This document shows, one piece after another, positions 39,517 to 49,826 of a stretch of DNA of 64,000 nt. How positions within the stretch are numbered: position 1 is the stretch's first letter; the number at the start of each line of letters is the position of its first letter. The notes below the pieces were generated by a model that worked only from the letters and a program-made list of their open reading frames with translations, was not told the DNA's origin and ran no database searches. Source of the DNA: Pseudarthrobacter sp. MM222 (GTDB taxonomy: Bacteria; Actinomycetota; Actinomycetes; Actinomycetales; Micrococcaceae); assembly GCF_947090775.1 (NCBI RefSeq), contig NZ_OX352321.1:3224001-3288000 (forward strand). The letters run 5' to 3'. The position numbers were made by a program, and so were the translations under genes.

Positions 39517-39720
39517 ATGTTCGCTCGTCTGGCAGCAAGCCTGCACACGCTCGGTTTCACTCTCCAGTCCCGCCTCCGCAATGAGGAAAAGGGCGCCACG
39601 GCCGTCGAATACGGCCTCATGGTCGCCCTGATCGCCGTGGTCCTCGTTGTCGGTGTTGGTGCCTTCGGCTCTTCGCTGAACTCCTTCTTCACAACCCTCT
39701 TCTCGGATCTCAAGCTTTAG
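39517..39720 (+). CDS. flp: Flp/Fap type IVb pilin
   Basis: The 67-residue structural pilin has a 26-residue leader ending KG, then ATAVEYGLMVALIAVVLVV with Glu/Tyr at 31-32, the Flp signature, and a short C-terminal tail. Cleavage after Gly26 by the adjacent peptidase is expected. AGGGG lies just before the ATG. It is followed by a hairpin region that may set pilin apart from the lower-abundance assembly genes. Confidence 0.93.
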   Translation: MFARLAASLHTLGFTLQSRLRNEEKGATAVEYGLMVALIAVVLVVGVGAFGSSLNSFFTTLFSDLKL

Positions 39721-39761
39721 TCAGATTGAGCTAAGCAACTGACCCTCAGGGGAAGCTCCGC

Positions 39762-39786
39762 GGGTGCAGGCGGCCGCTGCGCACCC
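39762..39786 (+). terminator. Hairpin between flp and tadE
   Basis: GGGTGCAG (39762-39769) can pair with CTGC-G-CACCC (39777-39786). It may be an attenuator or a 3' stabiliser of the pilin mRNA. There is no T-run, so strong termination is unlikely. Confidence 0.45.
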
Positions 39787-39796
39787 ACGCCTCAAG

Positions 39797-39875
39797 AAAG
39801 TAGCAATGGAACGATCAAGGTCTGACCGCGGCGCCGCCGCGGTCGAGTTCGCACTGATCGTTCCATTGCTACTTT
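39797..39875 (+). promoter_or_regulatory. Nested perfect inverted repeat over the tadE start
   Basis: A perfect 21-bp inverted repeat (39797-39817 with 39855-39875) encloses a second perfect 9-bp stem (39824-39832 with 39836-39844, loop GCC). The outer left arm contains part of the ribosome site and the ATG (39806-39808) of tadE; the outer right arm lies in codons 17-24. In mRNA this 79-nt fold would occlude initiation, so it may be a translational switch. Confidence 0.85.
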
Positions 39876-40186
39876 TGCTTTTGCTTGGGGTTGTCGAATT
39901 CGGCCGGGTTCTCAACGCCCAGCTCCAGCTCAGCGCCGCCGCCCGTGAATCGGTACGAGTCATGGCCATCCAGAAGCAGCCCGCTACCGCCGTTGGCGCG
40001 GCGATTGCCGCGGCTCCGAACCTCCGTCCCCTTCTAACAGCAGGGAACATCCAGGTCACGCCGGCTTCCTGCGGGGCCACTTCGGATGTGACGGTGACCA
40101 TCACCTACTCCATGGATCTCCTGTCTGGCCTCTTCGCTGACGCCATTCCGCTCACTGGACGGGCGGTCATGCGATGCGGCGGCTGA
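39806..40186 (+). CDS. TadE-like pseudopilin
   Basis: The 126-residue protein has a short leader ending in Gly9, then AAAVEFALIVPLLLLLLLGVVEFGR with Glu14-Phe15, the TadE pseudopilin pattern recognised by the prepilin peptidase, and a small extracytoplasmic domain with cysteines. It probably primes pilus assembly. Its start codon lies inside a long perfect inverted repeat. The next gene overlaps by 13 bases. Confidence 0.88.
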   Translation: MERSRSDRGAAAVEFALIVPLLLLLLLGVVEFGRVLNAQLQLSAAARESVRVMAIQKQPATAVGAAIAAAPNLRPLLTAGNIQVTPASCGATSDVTVTITYSMDLLSGLFADAIPLTGRAVMRCGG

Positions 40187-41082
40187 CCGGCGGAGAAGAC
40201 GGCGCCGTGGCCGTGATCACGGCGCTCCTCATGGTTTTCCTGCTGGGCATAACCGCAATTGTGGTTGACGTCGGCTTGATCTACGCCGAGCGGTTCCAAC
40301 TGCAGAACGGCGCCGACGCCGCCGCGCTTGCCATTGCGCAGGACTGCGCCGTGGGCAACTGCGCCAACCCGGGTGCCGCGGCCACCTCACTGGCCGGGAA
40401 GAACTCCCATGACGGCGTCTCGGCGGCCACAGCCGTCATTTCCGGGAAGTCCGTTACAGTTCGGACCAGTACCGCCACCCCGGACGGCGGCAGTGCCGTT
40501 CGGCACTGGTTCGCCCCGGTTCTGGGCATAGATTCCACGAAGGTTGAGGCCGTGGCGAAGGCGTCCTGGGGCAGCCCGTCCAAGGCGTCGGTCTTTCCTT
40601 TCACAGCCCCCCGCTGCATGTTCAATTCGGCTCCCACGGACGTTGAGCTCTGGATTACCAGTACCTCCACTTGTACCGGTGCCGGTGGCAAGACCCTACC
40701 TGGCGCTTTTGGGTGGCTCGACGAAGACGAAAAGAAGAGCTGCAGGGCCTCTGTCGACGTCGACCAAATCATTGAGGGTGAGCCGGGTAAGAGCGGACCG
40801 CAAAACTGCGATGTGGACGGTAAAGTCATTCTTTTGCCGGTATACGAAAGCGCGTCCGGACAGGGAAACAACGTCTCCTATGTCATCGACGGTTTTGCCG
40901 CCTTCAAAGTCACGGCTCACAGCTGGCCCAATCAGTCCATATCCGAGACGGGCTGCAATAAATGCACGGGCATCAAAGGAAAATTCATCACGCTGGTCTC
41001 CCTCGAAGATCTCCAGTCGTTCGGCGTTGAAGAGCTGGGCGGGGAGTCACTCAACGCCTTCTTCGTCTCACTAAGCCTGTAG
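40174..41082 (+). CDS. TadG-like Flp pilus assembly protein
   Basis: The 302-residue protein has the N-terminal TadE/G-like segment GAVAVITALLMVFLLGITAIVVDVG followed by YAERFQLQNGADAAALAIAQD, the pattern of the putative Flp pilus-assembly TadG family. The remainder is an extracytoplasmic, cysteine-containing domain. It overlaps tadE by 13 bases, and its stop TAG forms part of the AGGAG ribosome site of cpaB. Confidence 0.85.
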   Translation: MRRLTGGEDGAVAVITALLMVFLLGITAIVVDVGLIYAERFQLQNGADAAALAIAQDCAVGNCANPGAAATSLAGKNSHDGVSAATAVISGKSVTVRTSTATPDGGSAVRHWFAPVLGIDSTKVEAVAKASWGSPSKASVFPFTAPRCMFNSAPTDVELWITSTSTCTGAGGKTLPGAFGWLDEDEKKSCRASVDVDQIIEGEPGKSGPQNCDVDGKVILLPVYESASGQGNNVSYVIDGFAAFKVTAHSWPNQSISETGCNKCTGIKGKFITLVSLEDLQSFGVEELGGESLNAFFVSLSL

Positions 41083-41093
41083 GAGCCACCACC

Positions 41094-41810
41094 TTGAATA
41101 GCAGAGTCCTGGCAGCCGTAGCCGCCACTGTGCTGGCAATCGCCGGGAGCTTCCTGCTGATCGCCTACACCAACGGCGCGGAGAAGCGCGCCTTAGCAGG
41201 CGTCCAGACCGCCGAGGTATTCATCGTCAGCGCGGAGGTACCGGCCGGCACGCCGGCCGACGTCGTACTGCAGAGCGCCAGCAAGCAAGCGGTGCCGGCC
41301 AAAGCCGTGCCGGCTGACGCCGTCACCGATCCCGCAGCCATCGGCGGTCTTGTCACAACGGTGGACCTGGTTCCCGGCGAGCAGCTCCTTAGCAGCAGGT
41401 TCCAGGACCCGGCAACCATGCAGACGCCGGGAACCGTCGCGGTGCCGGCCGGGATGCAGGAAGTATCGATCCTCTTGGCGCCGCAGCGCTCCGTAGGCGG
41501 ACAGCTGCAGGCCGGGGACACAGTGGGGGTCTTTGTTTCCATGAAGACGCCGCCGGAAGTCACACATCTGACCCTGCACAAAGTCCTCGTCACCGCCGTG
41601 CAGGGAACCCCCGCCGCGGCTGATCCGGCCTCGGACGCCAGCTCCGGCGCCGCGTCCGAGGACGTAATGATCACCCTCGCGCTGACCGCAGCCGATGCCG
41701 AGAAGGTGGTCTATGGCCAGGAATTCGGGACGATTTGGCTCTCCGACGAGCCCTCTACCGCAGTGCAAGAGGGCACCCGCGAGCTGACCAGGGAAGGAAT
41801 CTACAAGTGA
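41094..41810 (+). CDS. cpaB: CpaB/RcpC-like pilus assembly protein (SAF domain)
   Basis: The start is TTG at 41094, eight bases after AGGAG (41081-41085). The 238-residue product has a signal anchor (about 6-24), a SAF-like domain (about 38-105, with ELVPGEQLL-type residues) and a second extracytoplasmic domain typical of RcpC/CpaB. In diderms this family works with the secretin; here there is no secretin, so it probably acts in the cell wall. It overlaps cpaE by four bases. Confidence 0.85.
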   Translation: MNSRVLAAVAATVLAIAGSFLLIAYTNGAEKRALAGVQTAEVFIVSAEVPAGTPADVVLQSASKQAVPAKAVPADAVTDPAAIGGLVTTVDLVPGEQLLSSRFQDPATMQTPGTVAVPAGMQEVSILLAPQRSVGGQLQAGDTVGVFVSMKTPPEVTHLTLHKVLVTAVQGTPAAADPASDASSGAASEDVMITLALTAADAEKVVYGQEFGTIWLSDEPSTAVQEGTRELTREGIYK

Positions 41811-43005
41811 GCCGCTACGTAGTCGTATCGGATGACCCCGGCCTGCCCGGCCGTCTGCAGACCGCCGCCGCGGGCCACTTGGCAGGCGACGTCCACCAGT
41901 GGCAGGGCAGCAGGCTTCCGGTGCGCCCGGCCGACGTTCGCAGCCAGCTGGAACGGCCGGCAGACCTCGACGTCCTGATATTGGGCCCGGGGATGCCTCT
42001 TGACCTGGCTCTGGCGCTTGCGGCGGCCTTCGACACGGAATTTCCGGACGTAGCGGTGCTCCTGGCAGCAAGGCCGGACCCCGACGTCGTGCTCTCCGCG
42101 CTGCGTGCCGGAGTTCGCGACCTGCTGGAGCCGGACGCCGGCGCAGCCGAGATCGCGGCCCTGCTGCACCGCGCGGTGACGAGCGCCGCCCGGCACAGAA
42201 CTTCGCCGCTAAATCAAGCCCAGACCAAAGTGACTGCAGGGCGGATCATCGCCGTGGTTTCACCCAAGGGCGGCGTCGGGAAAACGACCGTCGCAAGCAA
42301 CCTAGCCATAGGCCTCGCCAAATCGGCGCCCCACGGCACTGTCCTGGTGGATCTGGACCTGCAGTTCGGCGACATTGGCAGCGCCCTGGCCATCACCCCG
42401 GAACACTCGGTTTCCGACGCCGTGCACGGACCCGCACGGCGGGACACGATGGTGCTCAAGACGTTCCTGAGCGCCCATCCGAGTGGCCTCTACGCCCTTT
42501 GCGCTCCGGAGTCGCCGGACACGGCTGAGGAACTGACCGGCGAGGACGTCACCCACCTGCTGGAACAACTGGCCAGCCAGTACCGCTACGTCGTGGTGGA
42601 CACGGCCCCGGGCCTGTCCGACACCACGCTGGCTGCCCTGGACAAGGCCTCAGACTTCGTTTTCGTCAGCGGTCCGGATGTGCCGGGCGTCCGGGGCATG
42701 CGCAAGGAACTGGACGTGTTGGCCGAGCTGGGGATGCATCCGCTCAAGCGGCACATGGTCCTCAACGGCGCGGATTTCAAGGCCGGCGTCTCGCTGCGCG
42801 ACGTGGAAACGGCGCTCGGAACCAGTGTGGATGTGGTGATTCCGCACTCCCGCGCCGTCGCCCTGTCCACCAACCAGGGCTCGCCGCTGCTCAACGGAAC
42901 CGTCCGCGGACCGGCCACCAAGGCCCTGCAAAAACTACTCGCCCGCTTTGTCGCCCCCATCGCCCCGCCGCGCCGGTTCGGGCCACGCCACCGGGTAGGA
43001 GCCTG

Positions 43006-43006
<1 letters not shown>
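41807..43006 (+). CDS. cpaE: CpaE/TadZ-like ATPase of the Tad pilus
   Basis: GTG at 41807 (after GGGAAGGAA) gives 399 residues. An N-terminal receiver-like domain (about 1-125) precedes a MinD/ParA-type ATPase with deviant Walker A PKGGVGKTT at 153-161, VLVDLDLQFGD and VVDTAPGLSD. TadZ proteins place the pilus machine at the cell pole in other bacteria. It overlaps cpaB by 4 bases and cpaF by 1. Confidence 0.92.
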
Positions 43007-44514
<1,508 letters not shown>

Positions 44515-44527
44515 CGGCGGTGAACTC

Positions 44528-45460
44528 ATGGCACTGATCCTGGGATTCCTGTTGTGCTACGCCGCCTTGGGGGTAGCGGTTTTGTTCGTCATCGCGCCGC
44601 GCAGGCCAGCTTCCCTGCTGAACCGGCGCGCCTCCGCCGTTCCCGGCCAAGGAACTCTGGCCGGAGGAGTGGGCGCGCGGGCTACTGCCGCCGTCGAATC
44701 ACTTCTGAAGCGGCGCAACTACACCGCTGCCATGGCGGGAGCGCTGGAGCAGGCGGGCCTCGGCATCAAAGCTCCCGAATTCCTGGTGCTGTCCCTGGCC
44801 GGCGCAGCCGTGGTTGGTGTCGGCCTCCTGGTCGTGATGGGACCGTTTCCGGCGCTGGTTCTCCTGCTGCTCTCGCCGTTCGGGGCCCGCTTTGTCTTGA
44901 AGTTCCTGGCTTCGCGACGGCGGGCGAAGTTCGCCGAGCAGCTCGATGAGACCCTGCAGCTTCTCGCCGGTGGTCTTCGCGCCGGCCACAGCCTGCTGCG
45001 CGCCATTGATGCGGTGGCCGGCGAAGCCGAGGCGCCGACCACCGAAGAGTTTTCCCGAATCATCAACGAGACCAGACTCGGGCGGGATCTGGGAGAGGCA
45101 CTGGACGACGCTGCCTTGCGTATGCGCTCGGAGGATTTTTCCTGGGTGGCCCAGGCCATCGCCATCCATCGGGAGGTGGGCGGAAACCTGGCGGATGTTC
45201 TGGATCAGGTGGGCCAGACCATCCGGGAGCGGAGCCAGATCCGCGGCCAGGTGAAGGCACTCAGTGCGGAAGGGAAGATCTCGGCGCTGGTGCTGATGTT
45301 TCTGCCGCTGGTGATTGCCGGTGCTTTGATGCTGATGAGCCCGGGCTACATGGACCCGATGGTCCAAACGCCGATGGGTCTGGCCATGATCGCTGTGGCG
45401 GCACTCCTTCTCACCGCGGGCGGACTCTGGCTGCGAAAAGTCGTTCAATTCAAGTTCTAA
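44528..45460 (+). CDS. tadB: TadB inner-membrane platform protein
   Basis: The 310-residue type II secretion F-domain protein has two N-terminal and two C-terminal membrane regions and the cytoplasmic F domain between (QLDETLQLLAGGLRAGHSLLRAID; EVGGNLADVLDQVGQTIRER). It pairs with TadC as the platform under the ATPase. It starts 13 bases after cpaF. Confidence 0.93.
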   Translation: MALILGFLLCYAALGVAVLFVIAPRRPASLLNRRASAVPGQGTLAGGVGARATAAVESLLKRRNYTAAMAGALEQAGLGIKAPEFLVLSLAGAAVVGVGLLVVMGPFPALVLLLLSPFGARFVLKFLASRRRAKFAEQLDETLQLLAGGLRAGHSLLRAIDAVAGEAEAPTTEEFSRIINETRLGRDLGEALDDAALRMRSEDFSWVAQAIAIHREVGGNLADVLDQVGQTIRERSQIRGQVKALSAEGKISALVLMFLPLVIAGALMLMSPGYMDPMVQTPMGLAMIAVAALLLTAGGLWLRKVVQFKF

Positions 45461-45486
45461 GCATTGCCTGAGAGGAGGAACGCTGT

Positions 45487-46371
45487 ATGTCAGCCACCGT
45501 CATCACCGCTATCGGACTGATCCTGTCCGCGTTTGCCCTGGCGTCGTGGTCCGTCATCCGGACGCGCATCCCCGGCAAGGACGCCATCAAGGACAACCTT
45601 TCCCGGGGGTTCCCCGTGGCCAAGAAGCCGGCCAAAGCCGGGGGCTCCCTGCTGGAGTCTTTTGCCGGACGCTTTACTCCGAGGCGTCTGGTGGCCAACC
45701 TGGACCGGCAGCTTGCCCTGGCGGGCCGTCCTCCCGCCTGGCCGCTGAAGCGCCTCATGGCGGCCAAGTTTGCAGCGGCCGCCATCGCGATCGTTCTTGG
45801 GTTGCTGCTGATCAGGAACGATCCAAGCGTCAAGATGATGTGGCTCTCAGGCGCAGTGTCCGTCCTCGGCTATTTCATTCCCGATCTCCTGATCTACAGC
45901 AGGGGCCTCGAGCGCCAGACGGCCATCGGTCTGGAGCTGCCTGACACACTGGATCAGATGACCATCGCCGTTGAAGCCGGCCTGGGCTTCGACGCTGCAA
46001 TGTCGCGGACCGGCCAAAACGGAAAAGGGCCGCTCGCTGCCGAACTCGTCCGGACACTTCAGGACATGCAAATCGGGATGTCTCGCCGCGAAGCGTACCT
46101 GGCACTGGCGGACCGGACCGGGGCGCCGGACCTTCGCCGTTTCGTCAACGCCATCCTGCAGGCTGACCGATACGGAATTTCCATCTCTGCCGTGCTCCGG
46201 ACGCAGGCCAGCGAAATGCGGAGGAAACGCAGGCAGCGGGCGGAGGAGCAGGCCATGAAGATCCCCGTCAAAGTCCTTTTCCCGCTGATGGTCTGCATCC
46301 TGCCGGTGCTCTTCATCGCACTGCTCGGCCCCGCCGCCATCAATGTCGTAGACACCCTGGGCGGGCTGTGA
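45487..46371 (+). CDS. tadC: TadC inner-membrane platform protein
   Basis: The 294-residue F-domain protein has the TadC features LPDTLDQMTIAVEAGLGFD, GMSRREAYLALADR and KIPVKVLFPLMVCILPVLFIALLGPA at the C-terminal membrane region. AGAGGAGG lies just upstream of the ATG. Last recognisable structural gene of the pilus locus. Confidence 0.93.
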   Translation: MSATVITAIGLILSAFALASWSVIRTRIPGKDAIKDNLSRGFPVAKKPAKAGGSLLESFAGRFTPRRLVANLDRQLALAGRPPAWPLKRLMAAKFAAAAIAIVLGLLLIRNDPSVKMMWLSGAVSVLGYFIPDLLIYSRGLERQTAIGLELPDTLDQMTIAVEAGLGFDAAMSRTGQNGKGPLAAELVRTLQDMQIGMSRREAYLALADRTGAPDLRRFVNAILQADRYGISISAVLRTQASEMRRKRRQRAEEQAMKIPVKVLFPLMVCILPVLFIALLGPAAINVVDTLGGL

Positions 46372-46505
46372 CGGACCGTCTCGACAAGGCAGGGAACGCG
46401 CCGGGGCCGGGACGGCTTGGAGTGTGCCCGCATCCTTCCCGCAGGATTACCCTCAGGGTTTCCGCAAGTTACACCGATACTCCGGGTTTTCCCAAGGTCC
46501 GAAAG

Positions 46506-46511
46506 TAGCCT
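46506..46511 (+). promoter_or_regulatory. -10 box of leaderless Hpt-like gene
   Basis: TAGCCT, six bases before the ATG at 46518, with no ribosome site. This suggests the Hpt-like gene has its own promoter rather than relying on tadC readthrough. Confidence 0.55.
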
Positions 46512-46517
46512 TGAACC

Positions 46518-46976
46518 ATGTCCATTTCAGGGTCCAGCGCGGGCGACAGTAGCGCCAACAGCGTCTGCTTCCCCGAATCCCGCGACGCGGAGCCCGGAAC
46601 GCCGGCGATTCCGGGGGTCGGCGTGCCGCTGGTGGACTTGAGCGTGCTCCGGCAGCTCGAAGAGGAATTAGGTGATTCCGAGGTAGCCCGGTCCTTCGCA
46701 GAGGACTACATCAGCATCTGGGACAAGCGGATAACGTATCTGATGCGGTCCCTGGCGGACAATGACCCTGATGCCGCGATGGACGCCGTACTCAGCCTGA
46801 AGAACTCGGCGTTCATGGTGGGCGGTTCCCGGCTGGCCAGCCTGGCTGTCGATCTTGAACGGATCCTCCGGAACGGGGACCTGCCCTCGGCGCAGGCGCG
46901 TGTGTCCGCCATCGCCGAAGTGGGCCAGGCCACGATCCAGGCCCTCCAGCAGTGCTACCTGTCGCCGGACGAATAG
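46518..46976 (+). CDS. Hpt-domain-like protein without the phosphorylatable histidine
   Basis: The 152-residue protein has a disordered N-terminus (1-36) and a four-helix Hpt-like domain (about 40-148). Where Hpt proteins have AHxLKGSA, this one reads VLSLKNSAFMVGG at 91-103, with Leu92 in place of the histidine and Asn96 for the Gly. The rest of the pattern (LxxLA, DLERILRNG) is kept. It probably binds a receiver domain without phosphotransfer. It lies between the pilus genes and a two-component pair. Confidence 0.75.
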   Translation: MSISGSSAGDSSANSVCFPESRDAEPGTPAIPGVGVPLVDLSVLRQLEEELGDSEVARSFAEDYISIWDKRITYLMRSLADNDPDAAMDAVLSLKNSAFMVGGSRLASLAVDLERILRNGDLPSAQARVSAIAEVGQATIQALQQCYLSPDE

Positions 46977-46995
46977 CCCGCCACTTGATGCGGAG

Positions 46996-47844
46996 TCACT
47001 CCGCTCGCTTGGGGGCCCGCCGGTAGCCCACTCCGCGAACCGTGATCAGCCAGCGGGGGTCCTGCGGATCTTCGCCGAGCTTGCGCCGGAGATTTCCGAT
47101 GTGGACCTCCACCGCCCGCTCGTCGGCTCCGCTGATGTAGGTGTCGTCCCGGTAGTGCTCGCCACGCACCACACGCACCAGGTCTGACCGCGTGCGCACC
47201 GCCCCGGTCCCCCGCAGCAGCTCGTGGAGGAGGTCGAATTCGCTTCGGGTCAGCACCAACTCCGTTCCCCGCGAAACCACCGTCCGGGTGGAGACGTTCA
47301 GCAGAAGGCCATTGTGGCGCAGGATCTCGCCGCCGGCGGACTCCCCGGAATCAGGAGCGGACCCGGACTGGTGCTCAGCGTCCGGCACCGCTACCCCTGC
47401 AGCAGCCGGTGCCGAGGCCTCCGCACCGAGCGCGGCGCCGGCGGCTTCACCGGTCCCCGACGGCAGTGCGGCTTGCCGGGGACGGCGCATCATCGCCGAG
47501 ATACGCGCCCGGAGCTCGCGGGGACGGAAGGGTTTGATCAGGTAATCGTCAGCCCCACCCTGCAGCGCCGTGATCGTATCCAGTTCCTCGTCCCGGCCTG
47601 ACAGCATGACCACGTAGGCGTCGCTGAACTGCCGGATCCTGCGCAGAACCTCGAAACCATCGATGTCCGGGAGTCCGACGTCCAGCGTGATCACATTGGC
47701 CTGGCGATGCTTGGCCAGGTCCACGCCATCACCACCGGTGGCCGCGGAGTGCACCTCAAAACCGGCCTGTCGAAGTACGGCATCGAGGAGACCACGTACA
47801 TCGTCATCATCTTCAATTACTACGGCAACACCAAGATCACTCAC
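46996..47844 (-). CDS. OmpR/PhoB-family response regulator
   Basis: Start GTG at 47844 is chosen because GAGGGA lies just upstream; an ATG at 47874 is the alternative. The receiver has the acidic cluster EDDDD (11-15), phospho-acceptor Asp55, Ser82 and Lys104. An unusually long Ala/Gly/Ser-rich linker (about 122-172) leads to a winged-helix DNA-binding domain (LTRSEFDLLHELLR; VEVHIGNLRRKLGED; ITVRGVGYR). It is divergent from the sensor kinase and tail-to-tail with the Hpt-like gene. Confidence 0.93.
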   Translation of the reverse strand: MSDLGVAVVIEDDDDVRGLLDAVLRQAGFEVHSAATGGDGVDLAKHRQANVITLDVGLPDIDGFEVLRRIRQFSDAYVVMLSGRDEELDTITALQGGADDYLIKPFRPRELRARISAMMRRPRQAALPSGTGEAAGAALGAEASAPAAAGVAVPDAEHQSGSAPDSGESAGGEILRHNGLLLNVSTRTVVSRGTELVLTRSEFDLLHELLRGTGAVRTRSDLVRVVRGEHYRDDTYISGADERAVEVHIGNLRRKLGEDPQDPRWLITVRGVGYRRAPKRAE

Positions 47845-48080
47845 AGCTGTCCCTCTATCCGACAATGCCTCCACATAGCCCAGCGCTAGTGCGGAAGCAC
47901 TTCCAGATGTCCCACGCTACAACGTGCGCAGGGCTGGATGCCTTAAATTCGCCAGATCATTTTATTCGCCGCCCCCGTAACGGCCCCTTGTCTCATTGCA
48001 GAAGCAAACGCCATGCATAATGGTCTTCATGCCTCGGTTAATGCACTTGCGGTCACGGAAACCAAAAGCGCTGGCCAGAT
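47845..48080. other. Intergenic region between regulator and kinase
   Basis: About 235 bases, more AT-rich than the surroundings, holding the divergent promoters of the two-component pair. A short inverted repeat AGTGC-GGAA-GCACT lies near 47888-47902. No gene is supported. Confidence 0.45.
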
Positions 48081-49775
48081 ATGGATGCGGCAACATTGGG
48101 TGAGCACTTACTGGTCCGCGACACGGACCGTTTTTTTCGACGACTAAAACCCCGGGTTCAGGTGGCTCTTTGCCAGCTTCCAGTAACAGTCCTGCTCGCC
48201 GGATTGGCCGTGGCAGCGCCCGCGGTCTGGCCTACCCTGATAGCAAACGGCGTATTCATTGCGTCCATTCTCCTCATGGCCGGCCTATTTGTGGCGTGCT
48301 TCCTGGTCCCGTGGGAACGGCTGCCTGCCAATGCCTACCTCGTCATTCCGATCCTGGATTTCGTGGTCATTGGGCTCGCACGCAATGGTGCCGTTCCGGC
48401 CGTTGCCGGACTTGGCGTGCTGGCCATATTTCCGGTCATCTGGCTGTCGACGTCCGCTGCTTTCGCCCGCACCACCGTTTTCCTAAGCGTTGTTTGCACG
48501 TTATTGATCACGCTGCCGTCGGCGCTGCAAAAGTTTCCCAACATTTCACCTGCAGACATTACGACCGCGATTCTCCTGCCACTAATGATGCTCGCGGTCT
48601 CCCTGGCGATCCGCTTCGCCAGTGCCAACGTCCGGGTTCAACGCCAGCGGCTGGAAAAGAAGGACGAAGAACTCCGCGAACTGCTGGTTCAAAGCCGGAA
48701 ACGCGAACGCCTGCTCAAGACCGTGCTGGATACCATCGACGTCGGAATTGTCGCCGTCGACGCCGAAGGCCGGACCATCCTGGTCAACGGCCAGCAGGCA
48801 ATATTCCAGCAAGCCGCCTCCCCTGCCGCCTCGGGTACGGAGGCCGAAGAGTCGCGTCAGCTCATGTTCGGCCAGGACCGGGTGACGCCCCTTCCCGCGG
48901 ACAAACGGCCGATTCATCGGGCGGTGGCGGGCGAGACGTTCGCGGACTACCTTGTGTGGATTGGCGAGGCGACGGACCAGCGCGCCATCTCAACGGCAGC
49001 ACGGATCATCAAGAACGACGACGGCGGCTTCAGCGGCGCCGTCATCGTTCACAGCGACGTCACAGGCCTCGTCGAGGCCCTGGCGGCCAAGGAAGACCTG
49101 ATTTCCAACGTCAGCCACGAATTCCGGAGTCCCCTGATGTCAGTCCTCGGCAACGTGGACCTGGTGCTCGGCGAAGTGGAAGGCTACTCGGCTGTGGCCG
49201 TCCGGAGGCTCGAGGTGGTCCAGCGCAACGCCGAAAGGCTGCTGTCGCTCGTCTCCGACTTGCTCGTTTCCGCTTCGACAGTCCTGGCTGTCCATCCACG
49301 GCGGACCGACCTCGCCGGGCTGGTCGAAACCAGCATAGGGTCCGCCCAGGCCCAGGCCGATGCCACCAACGTCTCCCTGAGCACCGACGTTCCGGTGCCT
49401 CTCTGGGCACACGCAGACCCGCTCCGCATCGGCCAGGCCCTGGACAACCTCGTGTCCAACGCGATCAAGTATTCGCCCGAGGGTGGCTCCGTGACCGTCA
49501 GCGCCCGCAGTGACGACTCATGGGTCCAGCTCAAGGTGCAGGACACCGGAATGGGCATCAGCGAGGAGGAAGCCACCCGGATCTTCACCCGCTTCTTCCG
49601 CACCCGCGCCGCCAGGCAGGCAGCCATCCCCGGCGTGGGCCTGGGCCTTTCCATCACGCAGGCCATCGTCGAGAGGCACGGCGGGGACATCTCCTGCATC
49701 AGCACGCCCGGTTCCGGCACTACCTTCACCATGACGTTGCCGGCGGAAGGCGCGCCGGCCCAGCTGGAGCAGTAA
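48081..49775 (+). CDS. Membrane sensor histidine kinase with PAS domain
   Basis: The 564-residue protein has about six membrane segments (30-178), a short coiled coil (183-210), a PAS-like domain (about 213-330), HisKA with His346 in NVSHEFRSPL, and HATPase_c with N-box DNLVSNAIKYSPEGG (455-469), DTGMGIS and GVGLGLSI. With few residues outside the membrane, the sensor end may detect membrane or intramembrane signals. Its partner is presumably the divergent OmpR-type regulator. No clear ribosome site is seen before the ATG. Confidence 0.92.
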   Translation: MDAATLGEHLLVRDTDRFFRRLKPRVQVALCQLPVTVLLAGLAVAAPAVWPTLIANGVFIASILLMAGLFVACFLVPWERLPANAYLVIPILDFVVIGLARNGAVPAVAGLGVLAIFPVIWLSTSAAFARTTVFLSVVCTLLITLPSALQKFPNISPADITTAILLPLMMLAVSLAIRFASANVRVQRQRLEKKDEELRELLVQSRKRERLLKTVLDTIDVGIVAVDAEGRTILVNGQQAIFQQAASPAASGTEAEESRQLMFGQDRVTPLPADKRPIHRAVAGETFADYLVWIGEATDQRAISTAARIIKNDDGGFSGAVIVHSDVTGLVEALAAKEDLISNVSHEFRSPLMSVLGNVDLVLGEVEGYSAVAVRRLEVVQRNAERLLSLVSDLLVSASTVLAVHPRRTDLAGLVETSIGSAQAQADATNVSLSTDVPVPLWAHADPLRIGQALDNLVSNAIKYSPEGGSVTVSARSDDSWVQLKVQDTGMGISEEEATRIFTRFFRTRAARQAAIPGVGLGLSITQAIVERHGGDISCISTPGSGTTFTMTLPAEGAPAQLEQ

Positions 49776-49826
49776 GGCTTGCCGGAGCAGTAGATCGTGC
49801 TGGAGCAATAAAGCGTGCAGTAACGG

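Noticed and set aside
39797..39875. Invertible DNA switch between the 21-bp arms
   Set aside because: The 37-bp interior is itself nearly palindromic, so inversion would change little, and no recombinase gene is near. An RNA or cruciform role is more likely.
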